Source: Chamaelirium japonicum
Lineage: Eukaryota > Streptophyta > Magnoliopsida > Liliales > Melanthiaceae
Length of the DNA stretch: 64,000 bases
Assembly: GCA_947650365.1 (NCBI GenBank)
Contig: OX393549.1
Coordinates: forward strand, 34,938,910 to 35,002,909
Direction of reading: 5' to 3'
Each line of letters begins with the position of its first letter. Within the stretch, counting starts at the first letter, position 1. A program made the translations under genes and the position numbers. This document shows, in pieces, positions 36,963-49,460 of the stretch. The notes under the pieces are model-generated. The model was not told the DNA's origin. It saw only the letters and a program-made list of their open reading frames with translations, and did no database searches.

Positions 36963-37825
36963 GCCTATAAGCAAGACCATTTCCATCTTTTTATATCTCA
37001 AATCATTTTCATTTCATTTCAGGGCTACCTTCAGTCTAGCACTCTAGCTGGAAGCTACGCCATGGATATAATCGGTATGAATTTTAATAACTAAAGGGTT
37101 AGCTAAAGCAAACCGAGTTGTATATAGCACGTCCATCATTTTACTTTTACTCCCCTCTCAAGTTGATGTGGATTGCTAGAGGGCTGGTTGGAGATGCTCT
37201 TAGGCCTCGTTAGGTTGTGGAAAAGGAGGCTGCCATCATTTCCTTTTTCCGCGGCATCCATTTTCGCGAAAAAGGAAAATGATGCTGGTATTTGGTTCGT
37301 GCAAGAAAATTGGACGGAAAGCAAGTTTGACATTATTTTCTTTTTCCTAAGTCTATTTAGTTTAGCATGGGAATAAAGTGAAAAATCTTGCATAATCCTA
37401 TTTCTTCCCTTTCCTTTCTCTTTCAATTTTCCAAGTCTGTTTGGTTCACCATGGGAATAGGTGAAAATTTTAAATTTGGAGATCTCAAGTAATGAATAAA
37501 AGAATTTTAGAATATTCTTTTTTTCAAGTAATAGGACAAATATGAGTTGAAGTAATACATTTTTTTCCCCAAGCATAAGAATGAACTGGAAAAGCTAATT
37601 TTTTCAAGTCATATAAATACTCATTGTTTCAAGGCATGGAAATATTTATTTTTCCAAGCATGGGAATGAGATGATATATCTTATTTCCATTGCCCTTTCT
37701 TTTTTTTTTTCTTTGCATAAAAAATAACTTTTTTCCAAGCATGGGAATGAACTATCTTTTGTCTATATGGGATGAAACTAAACCTTTTTTTTGTAAGAAT
37801 GGATTGATCCATTTGCATATCTTTC

Positions 37826-37826
<1 letters not shown>
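36963..37826. other. AT-rich DNA with recurrent CATGGGAATGA-like words
   Basis: CCAAGCATGGGAATGA and close variants recur at about 37445, 37570, 37660 and 37735, a loose repeat of unknown origin. No gene. Confidence 0.4.

Positions 37827-37864
<38 letters not shown>
37827..37864. repeat. (GA)n microsatellite
   Basis: About 37 bp of GA units just before the left copy of the 144-bp flank. Confidence 0.97.
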
Positions 37865-37867
<3 letters not shown>

Positions 37868-37874
37868 ATTTACA

Positions 37875-38018
37875 TAATATGAAATTGTTGTTCATATCTT
37901 TCAATCGATATTATATATTTCTACTCCCTCTTCGAAAGTTCCTTTATTTAACAATTTTAAAAATTCTTAATCAATTTCTCGTTAAAATCCCTAATATCAG
38001 TAATGTGTCGATCTAAAT
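37875..38018. repeat. Left copy of the 144-bp direct repeat flanking the outer retrotransposon
   Basis: It begins TAATATGAAATTGTTG and ends GATCTAAAT directly before the 5' LTR. The same stretch follows the 3' LTR at 56848-56992, differing by two adjacent substitutions and one base of length. Confidence 0.9.
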
Positions 38019-38357
38019 TGTAACATCCCCCAAAAAAAAAAAAAAATTTAAAGATCATTATAAGAAATTTTTTATAATAAATTCAAAATAAAAATCGGAC
38101 GGTGCCATTGCGTCCGTCTCGTCAAAACAATCAAAAAACCTATACAAACTTTTACGTTTTGAACTCATTTAGAGCATTTAAAAATTAAAATAAAAACAAA
38201 ATAAACATAAATAGCCACTAAAAGGATTCGAACCATAGACCGATTTGGTAGAATTTTAAACTTTTTTTTTCTAACCAGAAGACCTTTAGTGCTTTTCTAT
38301 CTAAATATAAGGAAGATAATTATTATAGTAAAGATGGGGACACCATAAGACATCTCA

Positions 38358-38475
38358 ACCGACGACCCTTCGTTTCCGATCGGACGGGAACAGTCGCGCA
38401 GCTGTAACAGTAACCGCTGACCCTTTGTTTCCAATCGGACGGGTGTAGTCGCGCAGCTGAAGCAGTAAATGACCG
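38358..38475 (+). repeat. Doubled U3 motif of the outer LTR
   Basis: Two copies of about 58 bp with TTCGTTTCCGATCGGACGGG / TTTGTTTCCAATCGGACGGG and AGTCGCGCAGCTG lie directly upstream of the TATA box. The 3' LTR has the same pair at about 55095-55205. Doubled U3 motifs often act as enhancers; that is inference here. Confidence 0.7.
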
Positions 38476-38519
38476 TTTTGCAATTAAGACCTTGGGACTT
38501 TTTATATTCCCGAAAGGCC

Positions 38520-38527
38520 TATATAAA
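38520..38527 (+). promoter_or_regulatory. TATA box of the outer 5' LTR
   Basis: TATATAAA, about 30 bp upstream of the pyrimidine-rich start of the leader. The matching box in the 3' LTR is TATATAAG at 55253-55260. Confidence 0.65.
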
Positions 38528-38576
38528 CCCCCCTCCCTCAACAAGAGTTCTTCACCCAAGCCCATCTCGTGATCCG

Positions 38577-38795
38577 TGCCACCCACCACCTAAAGACCCT
38601 TCCCCCTCGCCAACCACCACCCACCGCCGGCCACCCGCCGCCGGCTGATTGCCAACCGCCGCCGGCCGACCGCCAACCGCCGCCGACCGCCTGCCGCCGG
38701 CAACCGCCCGACGCCACCGCCGCCTCTCGCCGCCACCGGCCACCGCCTCCAGCCGCCGGTCGCCGCCGCCGGCCACCGCCTCCCGACACCCATCT
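38577..38795 (+). repeat. CCG/CCA-rich minisatellite in the outer LTR
   Basis: Irregular CCGCCGGCCACC-type units just downstream of the TATA box. The 3' LTR copy (55320-55550) has the same kind of units in a different arrangement, so the block is unstable. Confidence 0.85.
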
Positions 38796-39461
38796 CCGGT
38801 CAGCCTTTAACCATATTTTATTTTATTTTTCTGTGGGCCGAAGCCCAATAAAACTATCTAATCCTAAGGGCCGAAGCCCATTTAAACCATAAAAACCCTG
38901 TGGGCCGAAGCTCATTTAGCCTATTAAATTCTGTGGGCCCAAGCCCATTAAGCCTAAATAAGTTATGATAAAACGACTCTGCTTTTTGGTAACTGAACTA
39001 TTATTACTGAAAACAACCTGACCGTTTTACTAAAGGCAGACCCCCATTTAAATTCCGCTAATGTCGACTATTTTGGCCATACCGGGAGCAAACGAACTCC
39101 AAATTGAGTTCCATCTGCGGCCACGGTTTCAGAATGAAAAGTTCTACACACTAAGTATAAATTTAAAGTATTTTAGAAATTACCAAAATACCCCTAAAGA
39201 ATAAAAACCTATTAAGTTCATATCGAAAAACGTTTTGAAAAATCCTTGTAAAAGTTAGGGTAAAAACTAACAGATTATAGTAACATATTTTCAGGTAGTG
39301 AGCTTCCTAAGACTACCTCATCAGGAGTAAGAGTCTTCAACGCTTCAGGTAGGGGATTTAAACTAAGTTTGTTCATGCTAAGTATATGATATAGAATATC
39401 GGTAGATTGCTATGGAGTTATAAATTTTGAAATATGTGATCACTTATTTAGGTGTGGGTCT

Positions 39462-41541
39462 TGTCACGCCCCGGATCCGACTACACGGGTAAACCTGTCA
39501 AACCCGGGGGTGATGGGGTTATAAGGGTAATTCAATGTTGTAAGGTTGCGAGGTTAATTTTATTATTTAGTTATTTATTACTAATTTATCATTAACTATT
39601 TACTAGTTGATAGGGGATGGCTTTGAGGAGAATCCTACCAAAAGCTTGGCCTTGAGGAAAGGCCTACCGGGCATGAAGCTTTGAGAAGAAGCTTACCAGG
39701 CGAAACATTACTGATTCTGGCATTATTCAGAGCATCTAAAACATAGTTCCATAATTATTACATAACCAACTGGAAATAATAAAAACTAACTAATAGCTCT
39801 AGTGTCCTCTCTCGATAACTATTTAAGATCCTCTATAAAGCGTCCGAGAAGGATCTATGGTATCTGAAAAGAGTGTGCAACAACGGGGTGAGTTTACTAG
39901 GTAAACTCAGTGAACAGTTAACCCTAAACTAGCTAGGGTAAACCATAGTCATACCCCACCCTTCTAGAATGCTACGAGGGCGGCAACCCATATATACACA
40001 CATTACAAGTAAGTGAAATGACCTAGCTACACATGGCAATTCTACTATATTACAACTACAACTAGTACATATAAGACAAGTAATCATCCAGATCAAAAGT
40101 ATGCAACTAATTACCGAAGGTTAGTTCTACCTACTCCTAAAGTGAACCGGCAGTTTTCTAACTGAGTCTGCCAACAGAAACCTGGGTCCAAGCGTACCTG
40201 GAGAGCCAGAAATACCCATATGGCCATAAGGGGGCTTGGTCTTTCACCATGGGGCACTCCCGCCCAACTTGCTTCTTCGGGGTCATTACCCAGGGGTGGA
40301 CTACTAGGCCACTAGGGGCTTTACCGCCTGCCCAACCCTGTGGAGGAGGCAGCCGGTGCTCCATCGAAGCCCGGGAAGGCTATGGCCGGAGGGGGTCCGC
40401 GGGTTTTGGGTTTGGGTTTGGTTTTGCTCCGGCGATCGCCGGTCGAGCCTGGGGTTTGGTCCTCCCGACGAGGACCGGAGATGGGGTCGCGGTGGCGTTC
40501 ACCCGAGTGGGCCGCGGCTAAGGTAGGAGAGGACCGTGGATGGGTTTGGGTTCGGTTTCGGAGTGGCTCGCCGCTGCGTGGATCGTCGGGCCGCTGCAAC
40601 TCCTTCCCCTTCTCTCTCTCTCTCTCTCTCTATCTCTCTTGGTTCTACTGTTCTCTTTCTCTCTCTAGATTCTTCATGATGACAGAAGTACAGAAGTAGG
40701 TTGTTAATGGTGGTAATTAAAGAAGGTTTAAAAGATCAGTTGTTAACCCCTTAATTCCTAATAGAGAGGAATGAATAAAGGAACGGAAGATGTTGGGCTT
40801 ATTACTCCTAATCTTGCGCGATCCTCCTCATCTGAATTTTAACATTTAATTACCTTGGGGAGGAATAATTATGAGCCTTAAAGCCAGCTAGGAGGTTAGA
40901 AGTCAGGTCCTTGGGTTGGTCGGGCTCGGTCTCGCGCCCTGAAGTGGGCTCGGTAGGAACCCGGATGCGATTCGAGTACCTACTGGGCTGAAAAGGATAA
41001 TTAGTCGTAACTTATAAATAGGATATCAGAATTGGGCCTAAGAGGATTCGTTGGAAAGCTCTCGTCGACATGAACGCGTCGGCGCTTGATACATAATTTT
41101 CTGACTTATGGATCTCTTGAAAAGAAAGAAATACTTAAAAATTTAAAATAGCAGTTACTCATCACCCAGGTATCGGATCGACCCCAGCTCAGGCTCGTTG
41201 AAAAGGTCTCTCAGATCTCCACCCAACGTATCCAGCCTTGCTGCAATCCGATTACCCGAACTTCCGTGGTAAATCAAACAATATCAAATGTCAGTTAATT
41301 TATCGATATTCTAGGGTATAACTACCGAACTGTCGAAACTAGCTGCGCATACACCCGATTACTGCACGGGACCGCCATTGCGACATGTTCGAAGCCATAG
41401 CAAAAGTGAACGTAAAATATTTCATGTGTTTACGACTTATTCTTCCAGAAAAAGCCCAAAGAAAAAAAATCGGACTAAGAATGATGAAAATACCGAAGGT
41501 GAACTTTTATTATTTCCAAATTTAACACCACAGGTGTTACA
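39462..41541 (-). mobile_element. Nested element, 3' LTR
   Basis: Plus-strand reading begins TGTCACGCCCCGGATCCGAC and ends CAGGTGTTACA. It contains a GC-rich, CT-tailed stretch (40340-40670) also found in the other LTR. A purine-rich stretch on the minus strand (from about 41560 to 41542) precedes it as the polypurine tract. Confidence 0.92.
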
Positions 41542-41594
41542 ACCTACACATCTTAAAGAAATTTTCGTCCTCAAAAATTAGTTAGAATCAGAAA

Positions 41595-44471
41595 TCAAAC
41601 ATCAAAGAGATCAGAGTACAATCGCAACATATCGGACTCCACTTCCCAAGTGGCCTCATCCTCACCTCGATGACTCCACAAAATCTTGACCATCTTGATG
41701 GTCTTGGTGCGAAGCACTCTATCTTCGAAAGCTAAAACACGGATCGGCCGCTCCTCAAAAGTGGCATCGGTATTTAGCTCCAAGCCTTGCCAATCTAGTA
41801 TATGTGTCGGGTCTGGCATGTACCTTTGGAGCATCGACACGTGGAACACTGGGTGCACTGCTGAGAGCCGTGGTGGCAAAGCCAGACAATACGCCACCTC
41901 TCCGACTCGATCTAGAATCTCGAACGGTCCCGTAAACCTTGGTGCTAGTTTCCCCTTCTTTCCGAACTGAAAGACGCCACGCTTAGGGGAAACCCGCAGA
42001 AAGACATGGTCACCAACCTCAAACTCAAGGGGCCGTCTATGAATATCCGCATAACTCTTCTGTCTGCTTTGAGCTGTGCGGAGCCTTTCTCTGATAACCT
42101 GTATCTTCTCTGTAGTCTCCTGCACTAAGTCTGGTCCCAGAAGACTACGCTCTTCGACCTCTGCCCAACAGATGGGGGATCGACAAGGCCTCCCATACAA
42201 AGCCTCATAGGGAGCCATGCCAATGCTCGCTTGATAGCTATTGTTGTATGAGAACTCCACCAAGGGCAAGTGCTCATCCTAGCTACCTCCGAAATCTATA
42301 GAACACGCCCGAAGCATGTCTTCCAATATCTGGATGGTCCGCTCTGATTGACCGTCTGTCTGGGGATGGAAGGCTGTGCTAAAGCTGAGCTGTGTCCCCA
42401 ACACGGTCTGCAAACTCTTCCAGAACCCTAAGACAAACCTGGGATCTCGATCAGAGACAATGGTCACTGGAATCCCATGCAATCTGACTATCTCTGCAAT
42501 GTAGAGTCTGCTCAGCTTCGATAAAGAGGAAGTCGTTCGGACTGGAATGAAGTGGGCAGACTTGGTCAGTCTATCGACAATCACCCATACTGAATCATGC
42601 TTGCTCCTGGTTAGAGGCAACCCCGAGACGAAGTACATCATGATGTGCTCCCACTTCCACTCTGCTACAGGAAGGGGATGAAGGGGTCCCGCAGGCTTTT
42701 GGTGTTCTGCCTTAACCTGCTGACAGGTCAGACACTTGGCCACGAACTCAGCTACATCTCTCTTCATGCCATTCCACCAGAATTGGCTCTTCAAGTCTCG
42801 GTACATTTTGGTACTGCCAGGGTGTACCATGTATCGAGAGCGATGCGCCACTGTTAGAACCTCCTCTCGAATCTCCAAGCCCTTCGGTAGACATAGCCTC
42901 CTTTTATACCTCAGTCCGCCATCAGAATCAAGCGACCAATCCTCTACTGCCTCTCCCTTTATCAGTCGAGAACGTATCTCCTCCAACTCCTCATCATCTG
43001 TCTGGGAGGCTATCACTTGTTTGACCAGCGTAGGTTGCGCACATACACTGAATAATCGAGTACATGCGGGATCTTCTCGTACCAATAGGTCATGCCTTTC
43101 AACTACTACAATAAAGCTCTGTCTATCTGCAATCAGTCGAGACATCTTGCTCTTGAACTTCCTGCTGAGCGCATCCGCCACTACATTAGCCTTCCCAGGG
43201 TGATAGAAGAAGTTGTAGTTGAAGTCCTTCAAGACCTCAATCCACCTCCTCTGTCGGAGATTCAGGTCCTTCTGGGTACAGATATACCTCAGACTCTTAT
43301 GATCACAATACATCTCGAGGTCTTCTCCATACAGGTAGTGCCGCCAAATCTTGAGCACGAACACCACCGCTGCAAGCTCCAGGTCATGGGTCGGGTAGTT
43401 CTGTTCATGAGGCTTCAACTGTCTCGATGCATAGGCTACTACTTTTCCATCTTGCATCAACACACCTCCAAGTCCAGACTGAGACGCATCTGTATAGACC
43501 ACGTATCCCTTCCCACCAATTGGCACTGTAAGAACAGGGGCAGTGGTGAGTCGTCGCTTCAGCTCCTGGAAGGACTGCTCGCAAGCATCCGACCACTCAA
43601 ACTTCACCCCCTTCTTTGTCAACCGAGTCAGAGGCAATGCCAGTCTCGAGAAACCCTCTACGAACCTCCGGTAGTATCCCGCTAGACCCAGGAAACTCCG
43701 GATCTCAAAAATATTCCTCGGTGACTCCCAACTCAGTACTGCCTCGATTTTTGCTGGGTCCACCGAGATGCCTCCTTCTGAAACCACATGCCCTAAGAAC
43801 TTTACTTCTCTCATCCAAAACTCACACTTGCTGAGTTTGGCATAGAGCTGGTGATCTGGCAATGTCTGTAGGGTAATCCTCAGATGCTCTGCATGCTCCT
43901 CTTTTGACTTCGAGAAGATCAATACGTCATCAATGAAGACCACGATGAACCGATCAAGGTAAGGCCTAAAGACCCGATTCATCAAGTCCATAAAAGCTGC
44001 TGGGGCATTCGTCAGACCGAACGGCATCACTAGAAACTCGTAGTGCCCGTACCTCGTCCGGAATGATGTCTTCTGGATATCATCATCCTTCACTCTGAGC
44101 TGATGGTACCCAGTCCTCAAATCAATCTTAGAGAAGAACTGAGCACCCTTCAGCTAATCAAATAGATCCTCGATCCTCGGAAGAGGATATCGGTTCTTCA
44201 CAGTAACTACATTAAGTTTCCTATAATCGATGCAGAGCCGCTTTGAACCGTCCTTCTTCTGGGCAAACAAAACAGGGGCACCCCATGGAGAGACACTGGG
44301 GCGAATATACCCAAGACTCCGCAATTCTTCTAGCTGAGTACTTAACTCCCGTAGCTCCGCTGGTGCCATCCGATACGGGGCCACTGAGATCGGTGTCGTC
44401 CCCGGAACTAGCTTGATGTTGAACTCTACCCCTCGAATAGGAGGAAGGCTCGGGAGCTGGTTAGGGAACAC
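41595..44471 (-). mobile_element. Nested element, pol region (RT, RNase H, integrase, chromodomain-like tail)
   Basis: Read from 44471 downwards: [10 protein letters not shown], then [11 protein letters not shown] and the catalytic [11 protein letters not shown] of reverse transcriptase. RNase H with [13 protein letters not shown] and [10 protein letters not shown] follows, then integrase with the H-H-C-C zinc module (C-x2-C as CLTCQ) and DRLTKSAHF and SDRDPRF. The tail has [10 protein letters not shown] and [12 protein letters not shown], typical of chromodomain-bearing Ty3 elements. It is largely open but interrupted, and treated as a fossil. Confidence 0.9.
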
Positions 44472-44554
44472 ATTTGTCTTGATCGAACTACTAGGGAGTG
44501 TTAAGTTCTAAAGGATTCTCGCCCTCGGTCTCGCTAGCTATTTATGCTAGGAGA

Positions 44555-44785
44555 CTAAGGCGTCAGATATAGAATAGCCATCTTAGCTCTCGCAAGGACG
44601 AACTCCGAGTAACTGGGTGAACAGAAGGTGATCTTCTTGGAGAAGCAGTTTAGTAAAGCATGGCATGCCACCATCCAGTCCATCCTAATTAGTACATCCA
44701 ACCCTTTTAGGTCAAGGATGATCAAGTCGACTATGAGTTCATTGTCTCCAATAGAAAGCACACATCTCTTACATACTCGGTCCAC
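44555..44785 (-). mobile_element. Nested element, protease-region remnant
   Basis: The minus strand shows DVLIRMDWMVACHALLNC, corresponding to the D-VILGMDWL region that follows the aspartic protease in Ty3/gypsy pol. The protease active site itself is not clear. Confidence 0.6.
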
Positions 44786-44810
44786 ATCGATGCTAGCCCC
44801 AAGTGGTTAA

Positions 44811-45738
44811 ATGACCGATAGGGCATAGCCAAGGGGCTCCGACTGTAACCCCAAGGTAGTCACAAATTTGGGGACTATGTAAGAGTGCGTCAATCTAGTG
44901 TCAAACAAAACTCATGCAAGGTAATAAACACAAGTACAATACCTAAGACAATAGTGTAATAGCTATAAGGGAATGCCTATTCTAACTATGCGAACTAGTA
45001 GTACAAACTACTGAACTATAGAAGGTAAAATTACACTACGAGGAAGAGTCTAGGATAACATCTATAGCATATCTAAAAGCTCAAACATCCTTCTCTTTAA
45101 TCTATAATAAAATCCTCGCATAGGACCTACATTATTTACTGATCCCAGAACTATGAAATATACGAGAAATTCATACCCGTAGGACAAAGCATCCATGACA
45201 AGCACAATACCCACTACTACACTAAGCCATGAGATACGAAATAACTCAATGAGTAAAAGCCTCTTAACGGTCAACTCTTCTAATAAGATCTCCTATTACT
45301 ATAATCCAAATATTATCTACTACTAAAAACTATAATCTACAAGGTTAAACAAGGATGCCTAGTGCAAGAAGATCCCATCATGGTAAGACCCATGCCTTAC
45401 TACAAACGAGATTCTTAGATTAGATCCTAAGCCAGATAACTTACCAAACAATAAGGAAAGAGGCGGTAAGCTACACACCTTAAAGAGAAATTATGCAGAG
45501 AATATAATAATCTAACACATCTATAGGGTTAGGGATTCAATTACTTACTTCACCAGGTTAAGAAGTATCCCTCTTAACTATTTCTACTGAAAGGCGTCCC
45601 CTTCAGTAGGGTAGAAAAGTAATAAATCCTCAAAACTAAAACCTTAAGGATATACCCGACTATACGCTAGAAGCTCTTACAATAAATCCTAAGACAACGA
45701 CTGAAAACCTAGAGAAAACACTAGGATCATATCCCTAA
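44811..45738 (-). mobile_element. Nested element, leader where gag would be; gag not recognisable
   Basis: About 0.9 kb between the primer site and the protease remnant, too short for a full gag and without its motifs (no CCHC knuckle seen). Confidence 0.5.
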
Positions 45739-45750
45739 GCTCTGATACCA
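45739..45750 (-). promoter_or_regulatory. Primer-binding site of the nested element
   Basis: Reads TGGTATCAGAGC on the minus strand, two bases after the 5' LTR; complementary to initiator tRNA-Met. Confidence 0.9.
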
Positions 45751-45752
45751 GC

Positions 45753-48700
45753 TGTCACGCCCCGGATCCGACTACACGGGTAAACCTGTCAAACCCGGGG
45801 GTGATGGGGTTATAAGGGTAAGTCAATGTTGTAAAGTTGCGAGGTTGATTTTATTATTTAGTTATTTATTACTAATTTATCATTAACTATTTACTAGTTG
45901 ATAGGGGATGACTTTGAGGAGAAGCCTACCAAAAGCTTGGCCTTGAGGAAAGGCCTACCGGGCATGAAGCTTTGAGAAGAAGCTTACCAGGCGAAACATT
46001 ACTGATTCTGGCATTATTCAGAGCATCTAAAACATAGTTCCATAATTATTACATAACCAACTGGAAATAATAAAAACTAACTAATAGCTCTAGTGTCCTC
46101 TCTCGATAGCTATTTAAGATCCTCTAGAAAGAGTCCGAGAAGGATCTATGGTACCTGAAAAGAGTGTGCAACAATGGGGTGAGTTTACTAGGTAAACTCA
46201 GTAAACAGTTAACCCTAAACTGGCTAGGGTAAACCATAGTCATACCCCGCCATTCTAGAATGCTACAAGGGCGGCAACCCATATATACACACATTACAAG
46301 TAAGTGAAATGACCTAGCTACACATGGCAATTCTACTATATTACAACTACAACTAGTACATATAAGACAAGTAATCATCCAGATCAAAAGTATGCAACTA
46401 ATTATCGAAGGTTAGTTTTACCTACTCCTAAAGTGAACCGGCAGTTTTCTAACTGAGTCTGCCAACAGAAACCTGGGTCCAAGCGTACCTAGAGAGCCAG
46501 AAATACCCATATGGCCATAAGGGGGCTTGGTCTTTCACCATGGGGCACTCCCGCCCAACTTGCTTCTTCGGGGTCATTACCCAGGGGTGGACTACTAGGC
46601 CACTAGGGGCTTTACCGCCTGCCCAACCCTGTGACCCTACCTACTTGATTCGGATTATGCACAGGCGGTGGTTCACCTCCCATCCTGTGCACTCGGGTCC
46701 CCTACCCATGCCCGTGAGTAGTGAGTCTTCCCTCTGGGAAGAGAACCTCGATTGAGGAAGTACAATCACCGGTCTCTCCACTGAGACCACCCGTCTCTCC
46801 ACTGAGACCACCAGCCCTCGTTGCTCAGTAGCAACTGGACTGCACCATGCGACCCATGGTCACCAAACACAGTCATTCAATATAATATTAATAAATAATC
46901 AGTACAAGTATCTACTTGTTTGCATGCATCCTAGTGTGAATCTAGGTTGAGTCAATCACCGTTACAGTTATCAAAATATTACATACATGACTATTCAGAG
47001 GCAAGGGATAGTATACCCACCTCTCACATGCAGTATCGGTTTCCAGCCTGCATGCATTGGACATACTATGCCACATATGGTTTTATTAATTATTTTATAG
47101 ATACAACTACAATCTACTCTAACCAGAATAGAATTAATCATGTTCACCTGGAGAATAGCTTGGTAGTCCACGCTCCTCACACCTATCGGTCCGGTGTACC
47201 GTCGAAAGAGAAACTGACCATCATGGTTTGAAATGTATAAGTTGTTATATCCATAAATTAGTCAAACTAGGGTTCTAAAAAGATTGGTTTAGGGATGAGG
47301 GACCCATAGGATCTGGTCTCGCTCGAATCCGACTTCGGTTGGAGGTTTTAGGGTCGAACCGATGAAAACCGGTCTATGATCGGTTCAAAAGGGTAAAGGG
47401 GTCTCTAGGGTCCCAAACTAGGTTCAATACATCGGCATCGATGATCTGAGCACGATTCCACTGGTTTCGTCCAATTTCGAGATCGAACGGAGAATTGGCG
47501 GTCAAACTACGGTGTACTGACTAGATCGGGCTCATGGATAAAATGGGACACTACACAGTATAATTACTCTACCTAACTATATCCAACAGGTAGGATTTTC
47601 CGAGCCGGTCGTAATGCCGCTGGTTTCGTTCGATTCCGAGATCGGATGAAGAAATGGCGGCTGAACCAAATTTAGAGGGTTTACGGGTCTGGTTCAGGTG
47701 AACCAGATCGGTTCACTGTTGGGCCGGGTCTGCAGGTCTGCTGTGCACTTAGGCTGGTCGGGTTGCTGTGCAGTCGGGTCGGGTTGCAGTGCAGTCGGGT
47801 GGGGTTGCAATATTAATAGTTTCTAAAAGCCCCGGGATAGATCTTTAATTACGAATCAGTCCGTTCTTCTTCTTCCCCTTAAAACCAGTGAAACAGGGGG
47901 GCTGTTTCTGTGCGACGGCGACGGCGGGGAGTCGGGTTTGGGTGCGCCGACGGTGCCCGACCGATCTTCCCCGCATCATCCCCACGGAGGAGACACGGGA
48001 GGAGGCAGCCGGTGCTCCATCGAAGCCCGGGAAGGCTATGGCCGGAGGGGGTCCGCGGGTTTTGGGTTTGGGTTTGGTTTTGCTACGGCGATCGCCGGTC
48101 GAGCCTGGGGTTGGTCCTCCCGACGAGGACTGGAGATGGGGTCGCGGTGGCGTTCACCCGAGTGGGCCGCGGCTAAGGTAGGAGAGGACCGTGGATGGGT
48201 TTGGGTTCGGTTTCGGAGTGGCTCGCCGCTGCGTGGATCGTCGGGCCGCTGCAACTCCTTCCCCTTCTCTCTTATCTCTCTCTCTCTCTATAACTCTCTC
48301 TCTCTCTCTCTTGGTTCTACTGTTCTCTTTCTCTCTCTAGATTCTTCATGAAGACAGAAGTACAGAAGTTGGTTGTTAATGGTGGTAATTAAAGAAGGTT
48401 TAAAAGATCAGTTGTTAACCCCTTAATTCCTAATAGAGAGGAATGAATAAAGGAACGGAAGATGTTGGGCTTATTACTCCTAATCTTGCGCGATCCTCTT
48501 CATCTGAATTTTAACATTTAATTACCTTGGGGAGGAATAATTATGAGCCTTAAAGCCAGCTAGGAGGTTAGAAGTCAGGTCCTTGGGTTGGTCGGGCTCG
48601 GTCTCGCGCCCTGAAGTGGGCTCGATAGGAACCCGGGTGCGATTCGAGTACCTACTGGGCTGAAAAGGATAATTAGTCGTAACTTATAAATAGGATGTCA

Positions 48701-49213
48701 GAATTGGACCTAAGAGGATTGGTTGGAAAGCTCTCGTCGACATGAACGCGTCGGCGCTTGATACATAATTTTCTGACTTATGGATCTCTTGAAAAGAAAG
48801 AAATACTTAAAAATTTAAAATAGCAGTTACTCATCACCCAGGTATCGGATCGACCCCAGCTCAGGCTCGTTGAAAAGATCTCTCAGATCCCCACCCAACG
48901 TATCTAGTCTTGCTGCAATCCGATTACCCGAACTTCCGTGGTAAATCAAACAATATCAAATGTCAGTTAATTTATCGATATTCTAGGGTATAACTACCGA
49001 ACTGCCGAAACTAGCTGCGCATACACCCGATTACTGCACGGGACCGCCATTGCGACATGTTCGAAGCCATAGCAAAAGTGAACGTAAAATATTTCATGTG
49101 TTTACGACTTATTCTTCCAGAAAAAGCCCAAAGAAAAAAAATCGGACTAAGAATGACGAAAATACCCAAGGTGAACTTTTATTATTCCCAAATTTAACAC
49201 CACAGGTGTTACA
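45753..49213 (-). mobile_element. Nested element, 5' LTR (long form, about 3.5 kb)
   Basis: Same ends as the 3' LTR. It includes an extra internal block rich in GGTTC-type words (around 47300-47700) and CGGGTCGGGTTGC repeats (47755-47810). Confidence 0.9.
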
Positions 49214-49460
49214 GGTCTAGCCCTGGCTGAGGCCAAAAAGTAACCTGGGTGTGGGTCTAGCCATGGCTGAGGCCAAAAAGTAACCTGGGTGTGGATCTAG
49301 CCCTGGCTGAGGCCAAAATGTAACCTAGGTATGGGGCTAGCCTAGTCTGAGGACTAAAAGAACCTAGGTGTGGGGCTAGCCTTGTTGCGGACAAAAAGTA
49401 CCCGGGTAAGGCTTGAGATTTCTACCCTGGCTGAGGCCAAAAAGGGAATCGGGTGATCAA
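49214..49460 (+). repeat. About 40-bp tandem repeats in the outer LTR
   Basis: Five to six diverged units of the form GGGTCTAGCCCTGGCTGAGG followed by CCAAAAAGTAACCTGGGTGT. The 3' LTR carries a different number of units (about 56205-56410). Confidence 0.9.

Larger units (their letters stand above)
38019..39461 (+). mobile_element. Outer element, 5' LTR, first part
   Basis: Carries U3 with a doubled 58-bp motif, the TATA box, a CCG-rich leader, and a run of GGGCCGAAGCCCA repeats (about 38832-38955). It is interrupted at GGTCT by the younger element and resumes at 49214. Confidence 0.9.
39462..49213 (-). mobile_element. Nested Ty3/gypsy chromovirus, Tekay/Del-like, 5-bp duplication
   Basis: 9.75 kb on the minus strand, inserted in the 5' LTR of the outer element. 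GGTCT flanks both ends exactly (39457-39461, 49214-49218). On the minus strand the LTRs start TGTAACACC and end GGGCGTGACA. The two are unequal in length (about 2.1 and 3.5 kb), mainly because one holds a block of about 1.4 kb that the other lacks. The first 540 bp compared by eye differ at about 15 positions (near 97% identity), younger than the host element. Protease, reverse transcriptase, RNase H, integrase and chromodomain-like tail are visible, but gag is not recognisable. It is broken, with about three or more interruptions. Confidence 0.92.

Noticed and set aside
36714-37094. 126-codon Arg/Glu/Lys/Gly frame
   Set aside because: Follows from the polypurine tract.
38222-38245. tRNA B-box-like word (GGTTCGAATCC on the minus strand) in the outer 5' LTR
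   Set aside because: No A box, no cloverleaf, and the other LTR lacks it; probably chance.
38569-38892. Pro/Arg-rich frames in the LTR (also 55283-55546 on the other strand)
   Set aside because: CCG-repeat composition inside an LTR leader, not conserved between the two LTRs.
42645-43834. Plus-strand frames opposite the nested pol region
   Set aside because: Shadows of the minus-strand pol coding frame.
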